64,000 nucleotides of DNA from Rotaria sp. Silwood1. Lineage: Eukaryota > Rotifera > Eurotatoria > Philodinida > Philodinidae. Within the stretch, counting starts at the first letter, position 1. Every line of letters begins with the position of its first letter. The notes under the pieces are model-generated. The model was not told the origin of the DNA. It made no database searches and worked only from the letters and a program-made list of their open reading frames with translations. A program made the translations under genes and the position numbers. Below are positions 13,560 to 24,969 of the stretch, piece by piece. The stretch covers positions 3,886,833-3,950,832 of the forward strand of contig CAJNOP010000003.1 of NCBI GenBank assembly GCA_905250075.1, read 5' to 3'.

Positions 13560-15780
13560 TGCAATCTTGATTCACATCTAAAAAAAACAAAGGCGACAAG
13601 AAAACTTGTGACAATGGCAGAGGCATCTCTCTTCAAATAACAATTGATAAGATGTTCTTACGCATCGTACTCAGTCGTATGCAAAATCTAGTTGATATGC
13701 AACTGTTAGAGCAACAAGCAGGATTCCGCAAGAATCGTCCCAGAATGAATCAAATAATGATTCGGAACATGGTTATAGGAAAGTCGCAAGAATTCGACAA
13801 GCCACCTCATATATGTGCTTTATTGACATTCAAAATGCCTATGATTCTCTAAATCGTACAAAAGGCAAGATGCGGATTAATGGTGAATCTTCAGATAATT
13901 TCAATATTGAAGACTGATGTCATATAAGATGGTTTCCAATCACTAATACTCTTCAGTATCTTTTTTTTGATTTCATCATAGGACAAATCAGGGAATAAGT
14001 TGGTGGTACTGGTTTTAAATGCCTTATGTGGTGTTTATCTTTGATAATACTATATACGTAGGATTCTTCATAAGAATCCTTGAACTAGTCACTAAAGACT
14101 TTGCTTTGACAATGAACATCCAGAAAGACGAATTATTAAGAGTCAACTAATTCACACAATGTCTATTAATATTTCAATTCGACATCAAATGATCGAAAAG
14201 GTTGAAAATTTTTCCTGTCTTGGGTGCTGTGTCACACGAGATCAATCCATAGAAAAAGAAATTGAAACAAGAACTTCTAAGGCGTCAAGGGCATTCAATA
14301 TGCTGCATCATGTTAGGTGGTGCAGACAAACAGTCTCGATCGAGGTCAAACTCAAAATATTTAGGTCAGTCCAAAAGTAGTGACGGAGGTATCATAATTC
14401 CTTATAGAAAGCTCTGAGAAACTTTCTTTCTATATAGTCTGATAGAGAAAAGAATGCTCTATTTTTCTATGCTATTTGATCATACTTCAACTAATATCAT
14501 AATAATAAACTTTTGATAAAATCTGTTTCGCTTGGAAATGTGCTGGTTGTATAACTGCTCATTGCAACAAAGTTAGGAGAGTATTTTTTGAATAACTTTT
14601 GAGTGCAAGAAGATAGAGAGCTTCTGTTTTCACAGTTGGAAAGAGGAAATGAAGGCGCATCAAGCTCTATATTAGAAGGGCCTTCTGGCCACGCTTTTCA
14701 AAGATTTTCCATTGACATTTTTCAAAACAACGCTACTTCATGGATTGTTTACATTGGATTTTCAATTGTCACGTGTGAATTCAAATCACCAATCAGAGAT
14801 CTATAGAACTGCGAAAATATTACTGGTCTAAATTCAATTATCCAATATTTATACATATTTTAGTGGGAGGTCTACGCTATTTTTCGTAAGAGTTTCTGAA
14901 AAAATCACTTTTTGTTTTTCCTTTTTCTGATGAAAAATTATATTTCTGAACTTTGAAAATTGATTAATACAACTCGACAATTCATATTGGAAACCCTTAA
15001 TATACAGAGCTTGATGCGCCTTCATCTCCTCTTCCCAACTGTGAAAACAGCAGATCTCTATCTTCATGCACTCAAAAACTATTCAAAACATACTCTCCTA
15101 ATTTTGTTGCAATGAGCAGTTATACAACCAGCACATTTCCAAGCGAAACAGACTTTATCAAAAGTTTATTATTATGATATTAGTTGAAGTATGATCAAAT
15201 AGCATAGAAAAATAGAGCATTCTTTTCTCTATCAGACTATATAGAAAGAAAGTTTCTCAGAGCTTTCTATAAGGAATTATGATACCTCCGTCACTACTTT
15301 TGGACTGACCTAAGTATTTCATGCCTGCATTATGCCGGTCTTGCTATACGGAAATGAGGTATGCACTCTGACAACAGTACAAGAATGACGTCTTATGAAC
15401 TTTTATTACAAATGTTTGCATATCATTATTCGAGCAAATTTCAGTGACAGAATGTCCAACGAAAAAACTCTACGATCTACTGATGAGCCTTGCTTTGTGG
15501 ATATTGTTAGGCCAAATCGACTTCGTTGGTTGAAACATGTTAAGCAGATGAATAGTGGCAACATTGTTACCATCAATTGTTAAAATATATCCATGTTCAA
15601 TAATTATTCACGTTTGAAACAACCTTGGAACGCTGATATTTGAAAGCGTTGGTAACACAAGATTACAGATGATTTAGCGAAATGACAAATTCGAAACTGA
15701 CGACCAAGCACGCTAGATCGGGACTACCAGCGTCAGATAATCAACAACCATATACAATTTAAATCACCGTCATCAGATAT
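13560..15780 (+). pseudogene. Dead non-LTR retrotransposon (LINE reverse transcriptase)
   Basis: Successive frames give typical LINE polymerase segments: KGDKKTCDNGRGISL near 13577, LLEQQAGFRKNRP near 13708, EKVENFSCLGCCVTRD near 14196, then VLLYGNEVCTLT near 15340 and RLRWLKHVKQMNSG near 15510, and a trailing DIKKRW/DRDYQRQ-like region to about 15745. The catalytic YADD segment is not recoverable and stops and frameshifts are frequent, so it is not functional. The order matches RTE/CR1-like elements, but the clade is not certain. A 947-bp hairpin transposon at 14364-15310 splits it. Confidence 0.8.
14364..15310. mobile_element. Foldback transposon nested in the LINE, TA target duplication
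   Basis: The ends are perfect inverted copies beginning GGTCAGTCCAAAAGTAGTGA, and TA flanks both sides (14362-14363, 15311-15312). The two arms of about 320 bp are nearly identical when folded, and the centre (about 14690-14990) is unique. TA duplication and the TIR style suggest a Tc1/mariner-derived element. The arms encode a short FHSWEEEMKAHQAL-like peptide that faintly recalls a mariner transposase N-terminus. No transposase is intact. It interrupts LINE coding sequence, so it is the younger insertion. Confidence 0.8.
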
Positions 15781-15839
15781 TTGGATCATTGTTCAAAAGC
15801 ATAAACAACAAACACACAATTGAGTAAACAAACTACTAT

Positions 15840-15975
15840 AACAAAAGTATTCTATCCTCAACCAAACGCAATAGAAAAGATTTCTCGTAAAATAGCGGCA
15901 CCTACATATACCTGCAATGTAAGAAGGTTTTCAAACCACAAGGGATCAGCAAACACGTCCAAACATGTTTGAAGT
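15840..15975 (+). pseudogene. C2H2 zinc-finger fragment
   Basis: Across one frameshift the translation reads APTYTCN then CKKVFKPQGISKHVQTCLK, which has the Cys-x2-Cys, hydrophobic core and His-x-Cys spacing of a C2H2/C2HC finger. It sits just after the LINE C-terminal region, so it may be part of the same element or a separate fragment. There is no intact start or gene context. Confidence 0.5.
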
Positions 15976-16175
15976 TATACTATAAACAAAACAATATCCA
16001 CATGTAAAAAGGCAACAATTAGTGGCATAACTAAAAAAAGTCGGATGGTTGGACTTCATCCTAACGATTTTTAGGAAGGTCCTGTAAGGTGATGCTGTGT
16101 TTCTGTTTCAGGGTGAAAGAATGAAACACTGTATTTATTTTCATAATAAAGCTTTTAAAATGACGTTTGATTTAT

Positions 16176-16460
16176 TTAGCCGAAACAAAATTTTTTGAAA
16201 AACTCCAAGATTCGACTTAGTAAACTTCTACTCTTTCTGCCTGACTTAGCGAAATCATCTATGAGTTTTTCGTCATTGATGTTGAAATCGCGCTCCACTG
16301 CTATAATGCACAAACCCCTCAATGCAATATCTGACATTAAACTGCGCATTATTATGTTTATCTATTTCATCTTGCGAAAGGTCCTCTCAAATTTGCTAGA
16401 TAATATCGGTATGATCATAGCAGCAACGATCAGAGTTATTGTTATTGGAAATGGCCACAA
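16176..16460 (-). pseudogene. hAT-type transposase C-terminal (dimerisation) remnant
   Basis: Read on the minus strand, the segment gives IIPILSSKFERTFRKMK, a stop, INIIMRSLMSDIALRGL, CIIAVERDFNIN and DEKLIDDFAK, ending in TAA. This follows the hAT C-terminal pattern (small-residue/ER-S-FSK-K, LRSTM..ERL.GL, DDFA). One in-frame TAG at the K-I junction and no recoverable catalytic part make it a dead fragment. Confidence 0.7.
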
Positions 16461-17059
16461 CTCCTTTTATACTTATAATTCAACATAAACATCAACAATC
16501 CTTCTTAATTTTGAGTCTATCTGTAGCTTTTGAACTTCATTCAATTCATGCCCACACCCAAGATGAGCTAAAAAACGAGCCAGCGGCACCAATCCTGGAT
16601 TCTTTAACAATAAGTAGCAGTTTAGCAAAAAGTTTATTTCATGTAATAATATCAAGACATTATTTGTGTATTTTCCTTGTAGATCTCATAATGAAATAAT
16701 CTTTGGTGAAATGATAATTCAAGGATAATTACTATTAAATTAGACATCTCTCTATCACGAGAAATGAATTATTCTTAAATATGCATCCAAACAGTGATCA
16801 GCTTAGAATGAAGATATTTGTGTTACTAATTAACACATTCGCCGCGATATGAATTTTGCTTTTTCACAATTCATGAAAGGTTTCATTTCTTTATTCAAGA
16901 CAATTCTAATATTGCAAAACAGTTTTTACCAACGCTTCTGTTATGAATATGAGTTATGAGCATTCCTTTATCAGTGATAAAAGAACCAGTCTCTTCCGTC
17001 AAAATATAGCAGAGATATTCAATTTTTTCTGCTGTGAAGGAAGTTTTGGGCAGCCCTAT

Positions 17060-17690
17060 AGTGGGCCCCACCAGTGGAACCCATCGCGTCGAATGTGTTA
17101 ATAAAATTACACATATTCGAGGTTAAATGTCTTATCGTCAAACTGGGAATTTCAAAATATGAGCATCTGGTTACATAAAAAGACAGAGATATTTGAATTT
17201 TGTAGTATTTTCTCATGTGTGTTAGGTGCAAATCATGCACAGTTTCAGCAGAATTTATTGTTTCGTTTTATTTAGAATGATTGGATAGAGCTCATCGTTT
17301 TCGGCGAGAAAGTATTTTCCAAAATTAAAAAATAATTATACGCAACTTCCAAGATATTATTAGTTTTAACTATGAGGGAACAGAACAGACACCTAAATTT
17401 GTGACATTCGTTTTGTCACGTTGGAAACACATTTTTTTTTGTAGCTCGACAAGTTCTATTCAATAATCCCATAAAAAGGAAGGATAAATTCTGCTGAAAT
17501 TGTGAATCGTAGACGCCTTACACACATTGAAAATACCATAAAATTTGAATATCTCTGTCCAGATAAGTAATCAGAAGCTCATACTTGAAATTCTTAGTAT
17601 CGTGGTGAGACATTTTATCTTGAATATGTGAAGTTAATTAACAGACAACACAATCACTTAAATTATTCCACCGAGAGAGGAAGAAAATTT
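17060..17690. repeat. Foldback repeat
   Basis: DNA around 17090-17260, when reverse-complemented, aligns with 17485-17640. Shared blocks include ATTCTGCTGAAA, ACACACAT..AAAATAC and AAATATCTCTGTC. The stems are separated by roughly 230 bases of unique loop. This looks like a decayed hairpin MITE. Exact ends and target duplication are not clear. Confidence 0.6.
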
Positions 17691-19200
17691 GAATGCCTTC
17701 CTTTTCATTAATTTTACTGCTTTAAAAAAAAACTATTCGTTTTTACACGGCCGATGATTAGACTGTAAGTTCCAGTGGTTATGATTAGTTTAACCTAGCG
17801 CCTCACTCTGGTTACGCCACTAGTAGCAATGTTCTGATTAAAGAATCTACGTCTCTTCTACCGAGTGCACAAGGATGGGTGTCATCGAAACTTAGTCGTT
17901 GCAGTCTGGAGATATTATCTAAAACAGCAATCAAAGCGGATGAGACCATCCACAATCCCACGAGATTTCCACAGAACAGCTCATCTCTGCGCCTTTAACG
18001 ATGTTAAATGATTGTTTCTTTCCGCTCTTTTTTTCATTTTATCATACTATGTTTTATTTCAACCGCACAACGTAATGTAAGGATAATTGAATAAAATAAA
18101 TAACTTTCTACTCTAAATCAATTGCATTACGAATCTTTAGAGATGAAGAATTTACATGTTTTTCCAAATCCTGAAGTCTCGATATTTTAGACATCTGACA
18201 ATAGCTTTTACTTTCTTATATGCTTGCTGCAAAACCATGTTCTTTATTAGAATCACTGCTGAAATTCTTGCTAGCGCTCACCACAATCGCAAAAAATTGA
18301 AAATGGATTTTGTTGAGTAATTTCGTTGCTTGCTGTACATAAAAAGAATCACAATGACTTCACCTACATAAAGCCCCTTTATATGAATAAAACAACAGCT
18401 AAATAAACATTGTTGACTAAGAGAAAAAATATTAGTAACTGATGCAGGAGTCTCAGTCACATGGAAAAACAAACGATGTTAAAGCAAAACCAACAAGAAC
18501 AAGTGACTAGTTCATCGACTATTTTTCAGTTTAGTAGATAAGGATCGGAGTGAAGTTGGAAATATTGCTTTTTCTGATGACATGGACATGTTATCCAATA
18601 AGAAATGGATTCACTATAATGCCTTCTAATATGATTATCTAGTCAATAACAATAAGTCTAGTAATATTTCAAGTTGGTGATAATATAAGTATCACAAAAA
18701 AAATTTTTTCTTGTGTTTTTGCTGACGAAATTTCTTTCATCACTTACTTTATTTCTCTATACATTCATTCAACATACAATTCATTTTGTTTTGCATATGA
18801 CAAATATGCTTATCCTTCCCATAGAATCATTTCTATTTGATATATTTTGTGCTATATTTGGCTATGCTTTCTATGACCTTTTTACCCATTCGCTCTATGT
18901 GGGAAGAATTTTACACGTCATTCTATTACCAAGGGCCTATAAATATAGACAATGTGTCAATATGTATGTGAAATTTCCGATTAATTTTTTCCCATGTCTT
19001 CTGCCTTTTCCCAGCCTGTCCGTCTAAGACGGGTTTATCGTTTCTTGTTTTCGTCATGTTTAGATCATCGCTGTTCATATTTTTACGATTTTCTCTGATA
19101 TAAGCAATGAATATTACAAAGCGGACATTAAATGACTAGACTAAAATGATTACAGCGTATAGATAACTTTCGATCAAGGAAGGAGACACTTTAATCAGAA
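17691..19200. other. Intergenic, nothing recognised
   Basis: The longest open frame (18713-19027) is a run of hydrophobic and aromatic codons as expected by chance in T-rich DNA. No splice-supported exon, RNA gene or repeat was identified. Confidence 0.5.
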
Positions 19201-19298
19201 GTCCGTAGATATATATATAAAACCCCACTGATATAAAATAACGACTAATACACTACCTATTTTAAATCTTCTAGATTAATAATTAAACAGTGAATCAA
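19201..19298 (+). promoter_or_regulatory. Upstream region of RHD-C shared with RHD-A
   Basis: Aligns with the 95 bases before RHD-A: GTAGATATATATATAAAA, then GATATAAAATAACGA (TATA-like, near 19232), then TCTTCTAGATTAATAATTAAACAGTGAATCAA running into the ATG. This marks the upstream limit of the recognisable duplication and a probable core promoter. Confidence 0.4.
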
Positions 19299-22200
19299 AT
19301 GTCTAATCAGAATAGCTATGGTGAGAATCGTTTCAATGAAATAAAACTTTTGAATTATTTTTTTATTAATTAGATCCTTATGAAGAACTTCCTTCACCGA
19401 AGATTGAACTACTACATGAAATGCTCAGTAAGTTTTCTTATAATTCAAAACCATGATATTTCATTACTTAGTATTTTGTTTTGTTTTGTTCAGGCCTACC
19501 AAATATTTTCGATTACAGTAAGTATCACTTTTTCAAATTTTATTTATTTTTTCTATTTTACAATATAGGAACAACTTTTACACCACCTGGTATCGATCAA
19601 TCTTGCCGTAGTAGTCTGGATTCTCTATCAAAATCACTAACGTTTTCTGAACAGTTCTCATTAGAAAATTTTGAATATGGTTTAGATATTTATCAATGTC
19701 AACGTGCTCCTTCGCCTGATATTTTTGGAACAACTTTACCAAGTACAAACTTGCGACTCCAAGATAAAAAACTTCTTATTCTAGCTGAACCAAAAGCATT
19801 TTATCGTGATAGATATTATTGTGAAACGGATAAAACAAAGAATCGAGCACAACGTTTTATTCGTGCTGCAGATAATCAACTCAAATATGAATATCCAACT
19901 GTTAAAGTATTTAATATGCATGTTTATTTTTCATATCTATTAGTTCTTGTTTCTTTTCACAGATTCCAAAGAAATGGTGTGATCCAACACGACAAATATA
20001 TATTCGAGTTACATCAGTTACTATAAAAAGCGAACATGTACCTTATCATTGTATACATCCTTATGAAATTGATACAGAAGCCAAAAATGTGATTAAAGAT
20101 CCTGAGCATAATTCATTATATTTTCCTATTAATGAAAAGGAATTTATTACCGGTGAAAAAAGGTAAATAAAAATCAAATATACTTCTACGAAATGTGATT
20201 TTTTTTATGATTTTAGTTTTCAAATTAGTCGAAAAAAAATGACTCAAAATGATTTAAAAGAATATGGGCCTCTCCGTTTGTTTAGTTCATGTAAGGAAAT
20301 CTTTAATAATAATCATATCTATGACTACGTAATATTTTATATATCTTAGACGAGCCTGATAGACAACTTGTTCTCAACTCAACAACTGCTAAATACAAGA
20401 TAACCACATATCAATTAAAGAAGTCTCAATTTATTTTTACTGTTGCTGAACGACATGATAATATTTTACTTCCTATTCCAATACTTCATACATCCGCCGA
20501 ATCTCAAATTATGCTTGATAAAGGAAATAATAGACGAGGTCAGTTTTGATTTGAACAAAAGTGTTCAGAAAAAAATTATTGTGTTCTTTTTTAGGAGATT
20601 CATCAATGAATTATTCCAATGATAAATCGAATAGTGCGATTAAATGTATACCACAAAAAGGTGATTGGCAAGGTGGTGATGAAGTACTCATTATTATGTC
20701 TAAGCCAATCAAACGAAAAGGTTTAGAGAATTAAAACTTTTTCTCTTCATATTTTATTTCTGTGTTTTTCACTTTTTATAAGACTATACAATATGTTTCG
20801 ATTTTGATCTATTTGGAACACAAATTATTAATGAAATAACACATATCGATACAAAAATAATTTTATTTCGAACACCACCATGTCCAATATTGCCAGGAGA
20901 TGAAAACATGAAAGTATCTGTTGTTATTAAAAAAAATAATATAGTTTTATCTTCAATTGATTTTTATTATGTGACACGTATGTAATAGAAATGAGAAAAA
21001 CAAGAAAATCAACGAATATATTTTGTTATTTTATTTTAGCAATGAAAGCAACAATTCAACTATGTGCACAGTGTCAAAGTTATATGAATGATAATCGTAT
21101 AAGTAATAAAAGAAGATATGAACGTGTGGAATTTGATAGTGGGCAAAGTCTCGTTTCACAAATGCAACACTTATCAATAGGAGAGGTTAGCTTGTTTTCT
21201 TTGTGAATCTTTCATTAGAGCCTTGCGGAGTGTACGTTTTTTCGACTTCGATTCGGAATTCTTTTTCCTAGTGCATACAATCATTCCAAAAATCGATCAT
21301 AGAAGTTCATATCTACTATTTTTCCTTAATTGGAAATCCTATAAAAGATAAAAATAGCGATTTAAATAGAGAACATTGGTTCCAATTAGGGTTGAAGGAA
21401 AATAAAATTTTTACAATGCTTTCGAAACCCATGGTCTCTAAAAAAGCTTGAACTTAGATTTTCAGTAGCCAGAACTTGAAAATAAAAGCTTTGTTTGTTT
21501 TCACGAATTGATATAGTAAAGCTCTACAAAATGACACATCTCCGAACTCACTACGAAATTTTTTGACGGAATCATATAAATTTTAGGAGAAGTGCAAAGG
21601 TTCTTTTTATTCAGTTTCCTCGTAGAAAATGGCAAGAAAAACTAATCCTGGATGTCTGTTAATATCGATGTACGTTTCATGGAAAAATGTCGTGGAGACC
21701 TCGGTGACATATCACTTTGTAGAGAATCAGCTACGCTATCTCTGTATAATCAAAAAAAACTAATTTTCGAGTTTACGACTATTGAAAAGCTAGACTTGCG
21801 GTTTTAAACGGTGTCCCATTCGTTTGGGACTTCAATGAAAATTAGTTTATATGTAAATAAAGACAGATCTCTATCCAATTGTATCTATATGAGCTTTCAG
21901 TACTTAGGATGATGTTTTATATGGCATATTGTACCCAATGATATTATCTTTTTTGATAACAGTGATATTAACAAAATAAACATGATAATTAGATTTTGGA
22001 TAGGTGTGGGTATAGAAGCTAGCAACACTCAAATTTTCATACTACGTGTTACTTTGTATAACTGTAGTACGTTGCATACAATAGATTCACAGTTCATGAA
22101 CGCTTCTTAAAAAGTTTGGTCGATTTCGAGATTTTTATTATCGCGTTTTGTCTGTTTACACTACTATTGTTAAAAGAGATACTGTCGTTGGACAATATAC

Positions 22201-23414
22201 CATGTAAAATATCATTTCAAGCACTTGAAGCTCATATATATATATAGTTGAGTAGGGATCACTCTTCGTTTATATATAAACTAATCTTCGTTAAGTTTCA
22301 AAACTTATGGGATACCCTCTATAGAGGTCCTGAATTTCAGGAATACTGTGAAGATTTTATTTTTTCTGAAATCCTTATTGCAAACAATATTCTTTGTGCC
22401 AGCAACTATTTAGATTTTTGATGTGAGTTACTAATAGAAAAAAAACGACAATAAATCTTTTACAATTATTTTTTGAAGTCACTGCATACATGTTTTTCTA
22501 CTACTTATTAATGTGAATTTCTCTCTGATTTTTCCTTTTTTTGTTTTTGAAACTTATTTATGAATCTAGAAAATAGTGTATTGTTGTTCACTACTTAACA
22601 TATGAAGCATACAATTGTTGCTATATAAGGGTAAAAAAGACTTGACTGTTTTAACGATGTAACTCTGACATTGAGTGTGAAAGAATTCGTCACGATCAAT
22701 GCGACTCGGACGAGTTTCGCAGTCCAATGAACGGCTTGATTTTTCATCTTCTACGATTATTTTAGGAAAATATGCGATCTAATACTCAAACTTCATCAGA
22801 TGGTATATCAACTGACGAACAAGATCTATTAGTATATATATTTTTTCTTTTTTGTTTCTTTAGAAAAAACTGACAAATTTGATAAATATCTCAATCAACT
22901 ACAAGTTGCTTTAGAAAAATTTGTTCGTACAAATGATCCTTCTCGATTATTTCGTCGAACACGTATTTTATTATCTAAATGTAATGAAAGTTCACCTCCA
23001 TTACATGATGCTATTCAACGTGGACATATACAAATAGCATTAGCACTGATTGAACAAGTTCTTGATATGAATCCATCACAAGGATTATTAGAAAAAGAAA
23101 ATGAAAATGGTGAAACACCATTATTAATTGCAGCTAAATGTAATCAATGGAAACTAATTGAACCTATTCTCAAAAATCGATGTGATCTTGCTAAACAAAA
23201 AGATAAAGATGGCAATAATTTATTACATTTACTTGCAAATTCGAATGAAGATGAAAGTGCAGAAATAATTAAGAATATTTTTAAAATTTTACCTGATCGA
23301 ATAAAAACAAATCTGTTGAAGGAAAAAAATAAAAAGAATCAACGACCATTGGACATTGCACAATCTCATGGCGATTCTTCTTCGTCTGAGCTTTTAATCG
23401 AAAATGAAAAATAA
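19299..23414 (+). CDS. RHD-C: NF-kB p105/Relish-like paralogue of RHD-A, 651 aa
   Basis: Twelve exons: 19299-19320, 19374-19427, 19494-19517, 19569-19906, 19963-20162, 20217-20290, 20350-20538, 20595-20720, 20783-20977, 21040-21185, 22766-22802, 22864-23414 (1956 nt, no stop). Domain order equals RHD-A: RHD from about residue 102 (LLILAEPKAFYRDRYYCETD), IPT about 301-408 (GDWQGGDEVLIIM, FRTPPCP), CAQC and a basic NKRRYE, then ankyrin repeats in the last exon from residue 469. Similarity to RHD-A is patchy. Exon 4 end to exon 5 and the central ankyrin block are almost identical, including introns 4 and 9, while the first part of exon 4, intron 11 and the C-terminus differ strongly. Intron 10 is 1580 nt against 48 nt in RHD-A and holds a hairpin insertion. 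Confidence 0.87.
21811..22316. repeat. Foldback insertion in intron 10 of RHD-C
   Basis: GTGTCCCATTCGTTTGGG...AATTAGTTTATATGTAAA...TATATGAGCTTTCAGTACTTAGGATGATG on the left is matched in inverse at 22170-22316 (CATTTCAAGCACTTGAAGCTCATATA, TTTATATATAAACTAAT, GGGATACCC). The RHD-A intron at this position is 48 nt, so the extra 1.5 kb is an insertion. Its outer limits are probably wider than the clear stems. Confidence 0.6.
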
Positions 23415-24095
23415 TTTTTAATAAATTACTCAACTAATCTTTATTTTACTTTCTATTCATAAAAATTAGCATATCTAAAATTGATTTAAATGTACCTATG
23501 TTTTTTAATGTCTCATCTTATTTATGATATAATACTATGTGATAATAATCTTACTCATGAATACTGGCGAATGGAGAAAATTTGTAAAAGTTAAAATAAA
23601 GTTCAAAGTGCCCTCTTTAACAGATTTGGTGTAGAACGCAAAAAAACTGTCCAAATCAAATGATTAACTTCATGATGATGTCATCAATAATATAAAATTG
23701 CAGGAAAACTTTCATTTATTTTATATCACTATTCATGGATATGAAATATATTGCTATCATTAAATTGATAAACATTTTTACTGCTGATAAGTTTATATGA
23801 AATTCCATGTTTGTTAGTATTGTTGAATAACTATTCTTCTTTAAAGATTTCAATACAAATTTTTTGTAACAAGAAAAACTTTATTGTCCTTTTCTTTTAT
23901 CATTGTCTATTTATTTGAAACATTCTGTTACTAGTTGTGTAGAATTCAAATATTCTTTTCATAGAAAATATTGAGTATAAGCTTAAAGCGAGGTTTTTGT
24001 GGTCCTCTGCCTAAACTCTGGCAATCGTGACTGTGGGAAGGAAAATCAACTATCATTAGGTACATTTTTATAACAACAAGAGAAAGCACATTACT
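23415..24095. other. Intergenic after RHD-C
   Basis: AT-rich 3' flank with possible AATAAA signals close to 23420. No gene or repeat recognised. Confidence 0.5.
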
Positions 24096-24969
24096 CAGTG
24101 AAAAATATTTGCTTCAAAGAACGGGAAAGAACGCGTTGCGTAAAATTAAGTCCTTTTTTTAAGAAAAGAAGACGTTCTAATAAAAATGGAAAGCGTTCCA
24201 AAATGGAACCATTAAGAACACATTCCATGTTTTTTGGAAAGTGTTCTTAACTGTTCCAGCTTTTTAGGAACGCTTTCTTTTCTCAAAAAAAAAGCTAACT
24301 TTTTTTGAAACTCATTCTTGGTCGTTATTTTCGGAATTGAGATTCACCATAAGAGTTCTCGAAGAGAAGTTTAGACATAATTTTTTGAAAGATCAATTCT
24401 GGTGTAACTTGACGAGCTCTATCCAATGGCGTGCTCTAATTTTTCATAGCTCAAACTATTATTAAAAAAAAATTTTTGGAATCAGGACTGCCAGTTGTAA
24501 AGTATGACTAATTGAAGGTTCCACCATTTTTGGCACTAGTTTCAGGGTGTCGTACTTCAGAGCTATCATTTTTGAATCAAAAGTGACGTTAAATTCAGAT
24601 GAAAGCGTTCATCAGTCAAAAGAATCTATTCTCAGGTGTTTCTCAAGAGAATGTTAAAAAAAGCGGTCCCATTTCGATGGAATCCTATCTTGACTGTTTC
24701 GAAATAGAATGGGCAGAGACACGTTCTATTGCCTCATGGAACGGTTCAGAACGCTTTCTATTTAGATAGAGAACGATTTTTGAACTGAGAAGAAAGCATT
24801 CTGTACTAGTGTGGAACAGTAAAGAATGAGTTCCTTTAGACTCAGAATTTTTCTTTTTGTTTGTGAAAACGTTCTCTAAGCTGTAGAACACATTCTTCAT
24901 GTAACAGACAAGTCTCTACATTTTTATGAATGCGTTCTCTTTCGTTATTTTTAGAAATATTTTTCACTG
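24096..24969. mobile_element. Iteron-rich hairpin element with CAGTGAAAAATATTT ends
   Basis: The two ends are inverted copies of CAGTGAAAAATATTT, followed inside by GAACG..AAAGAACGC on the left and its inverse GCGTTCTCTTTCGTT on the right. The interior repeats a short motif in both orientations, GAAAGCGTTC or GAACGCTTTC and close variants, at least ten times (for example near 24190, 24270, 24604, 24747, 24889). No coding content. A CAGTG end suggests hAT kinship, but no clean 8-bp duplication is visible. Confidence 0.65.

Noticed and set aside
18713..19027. 104-aa hydrophobic open frame
   Set aside because: T-rich DNA yields Phe/Leu runs; no start context, homologue or splice structure.
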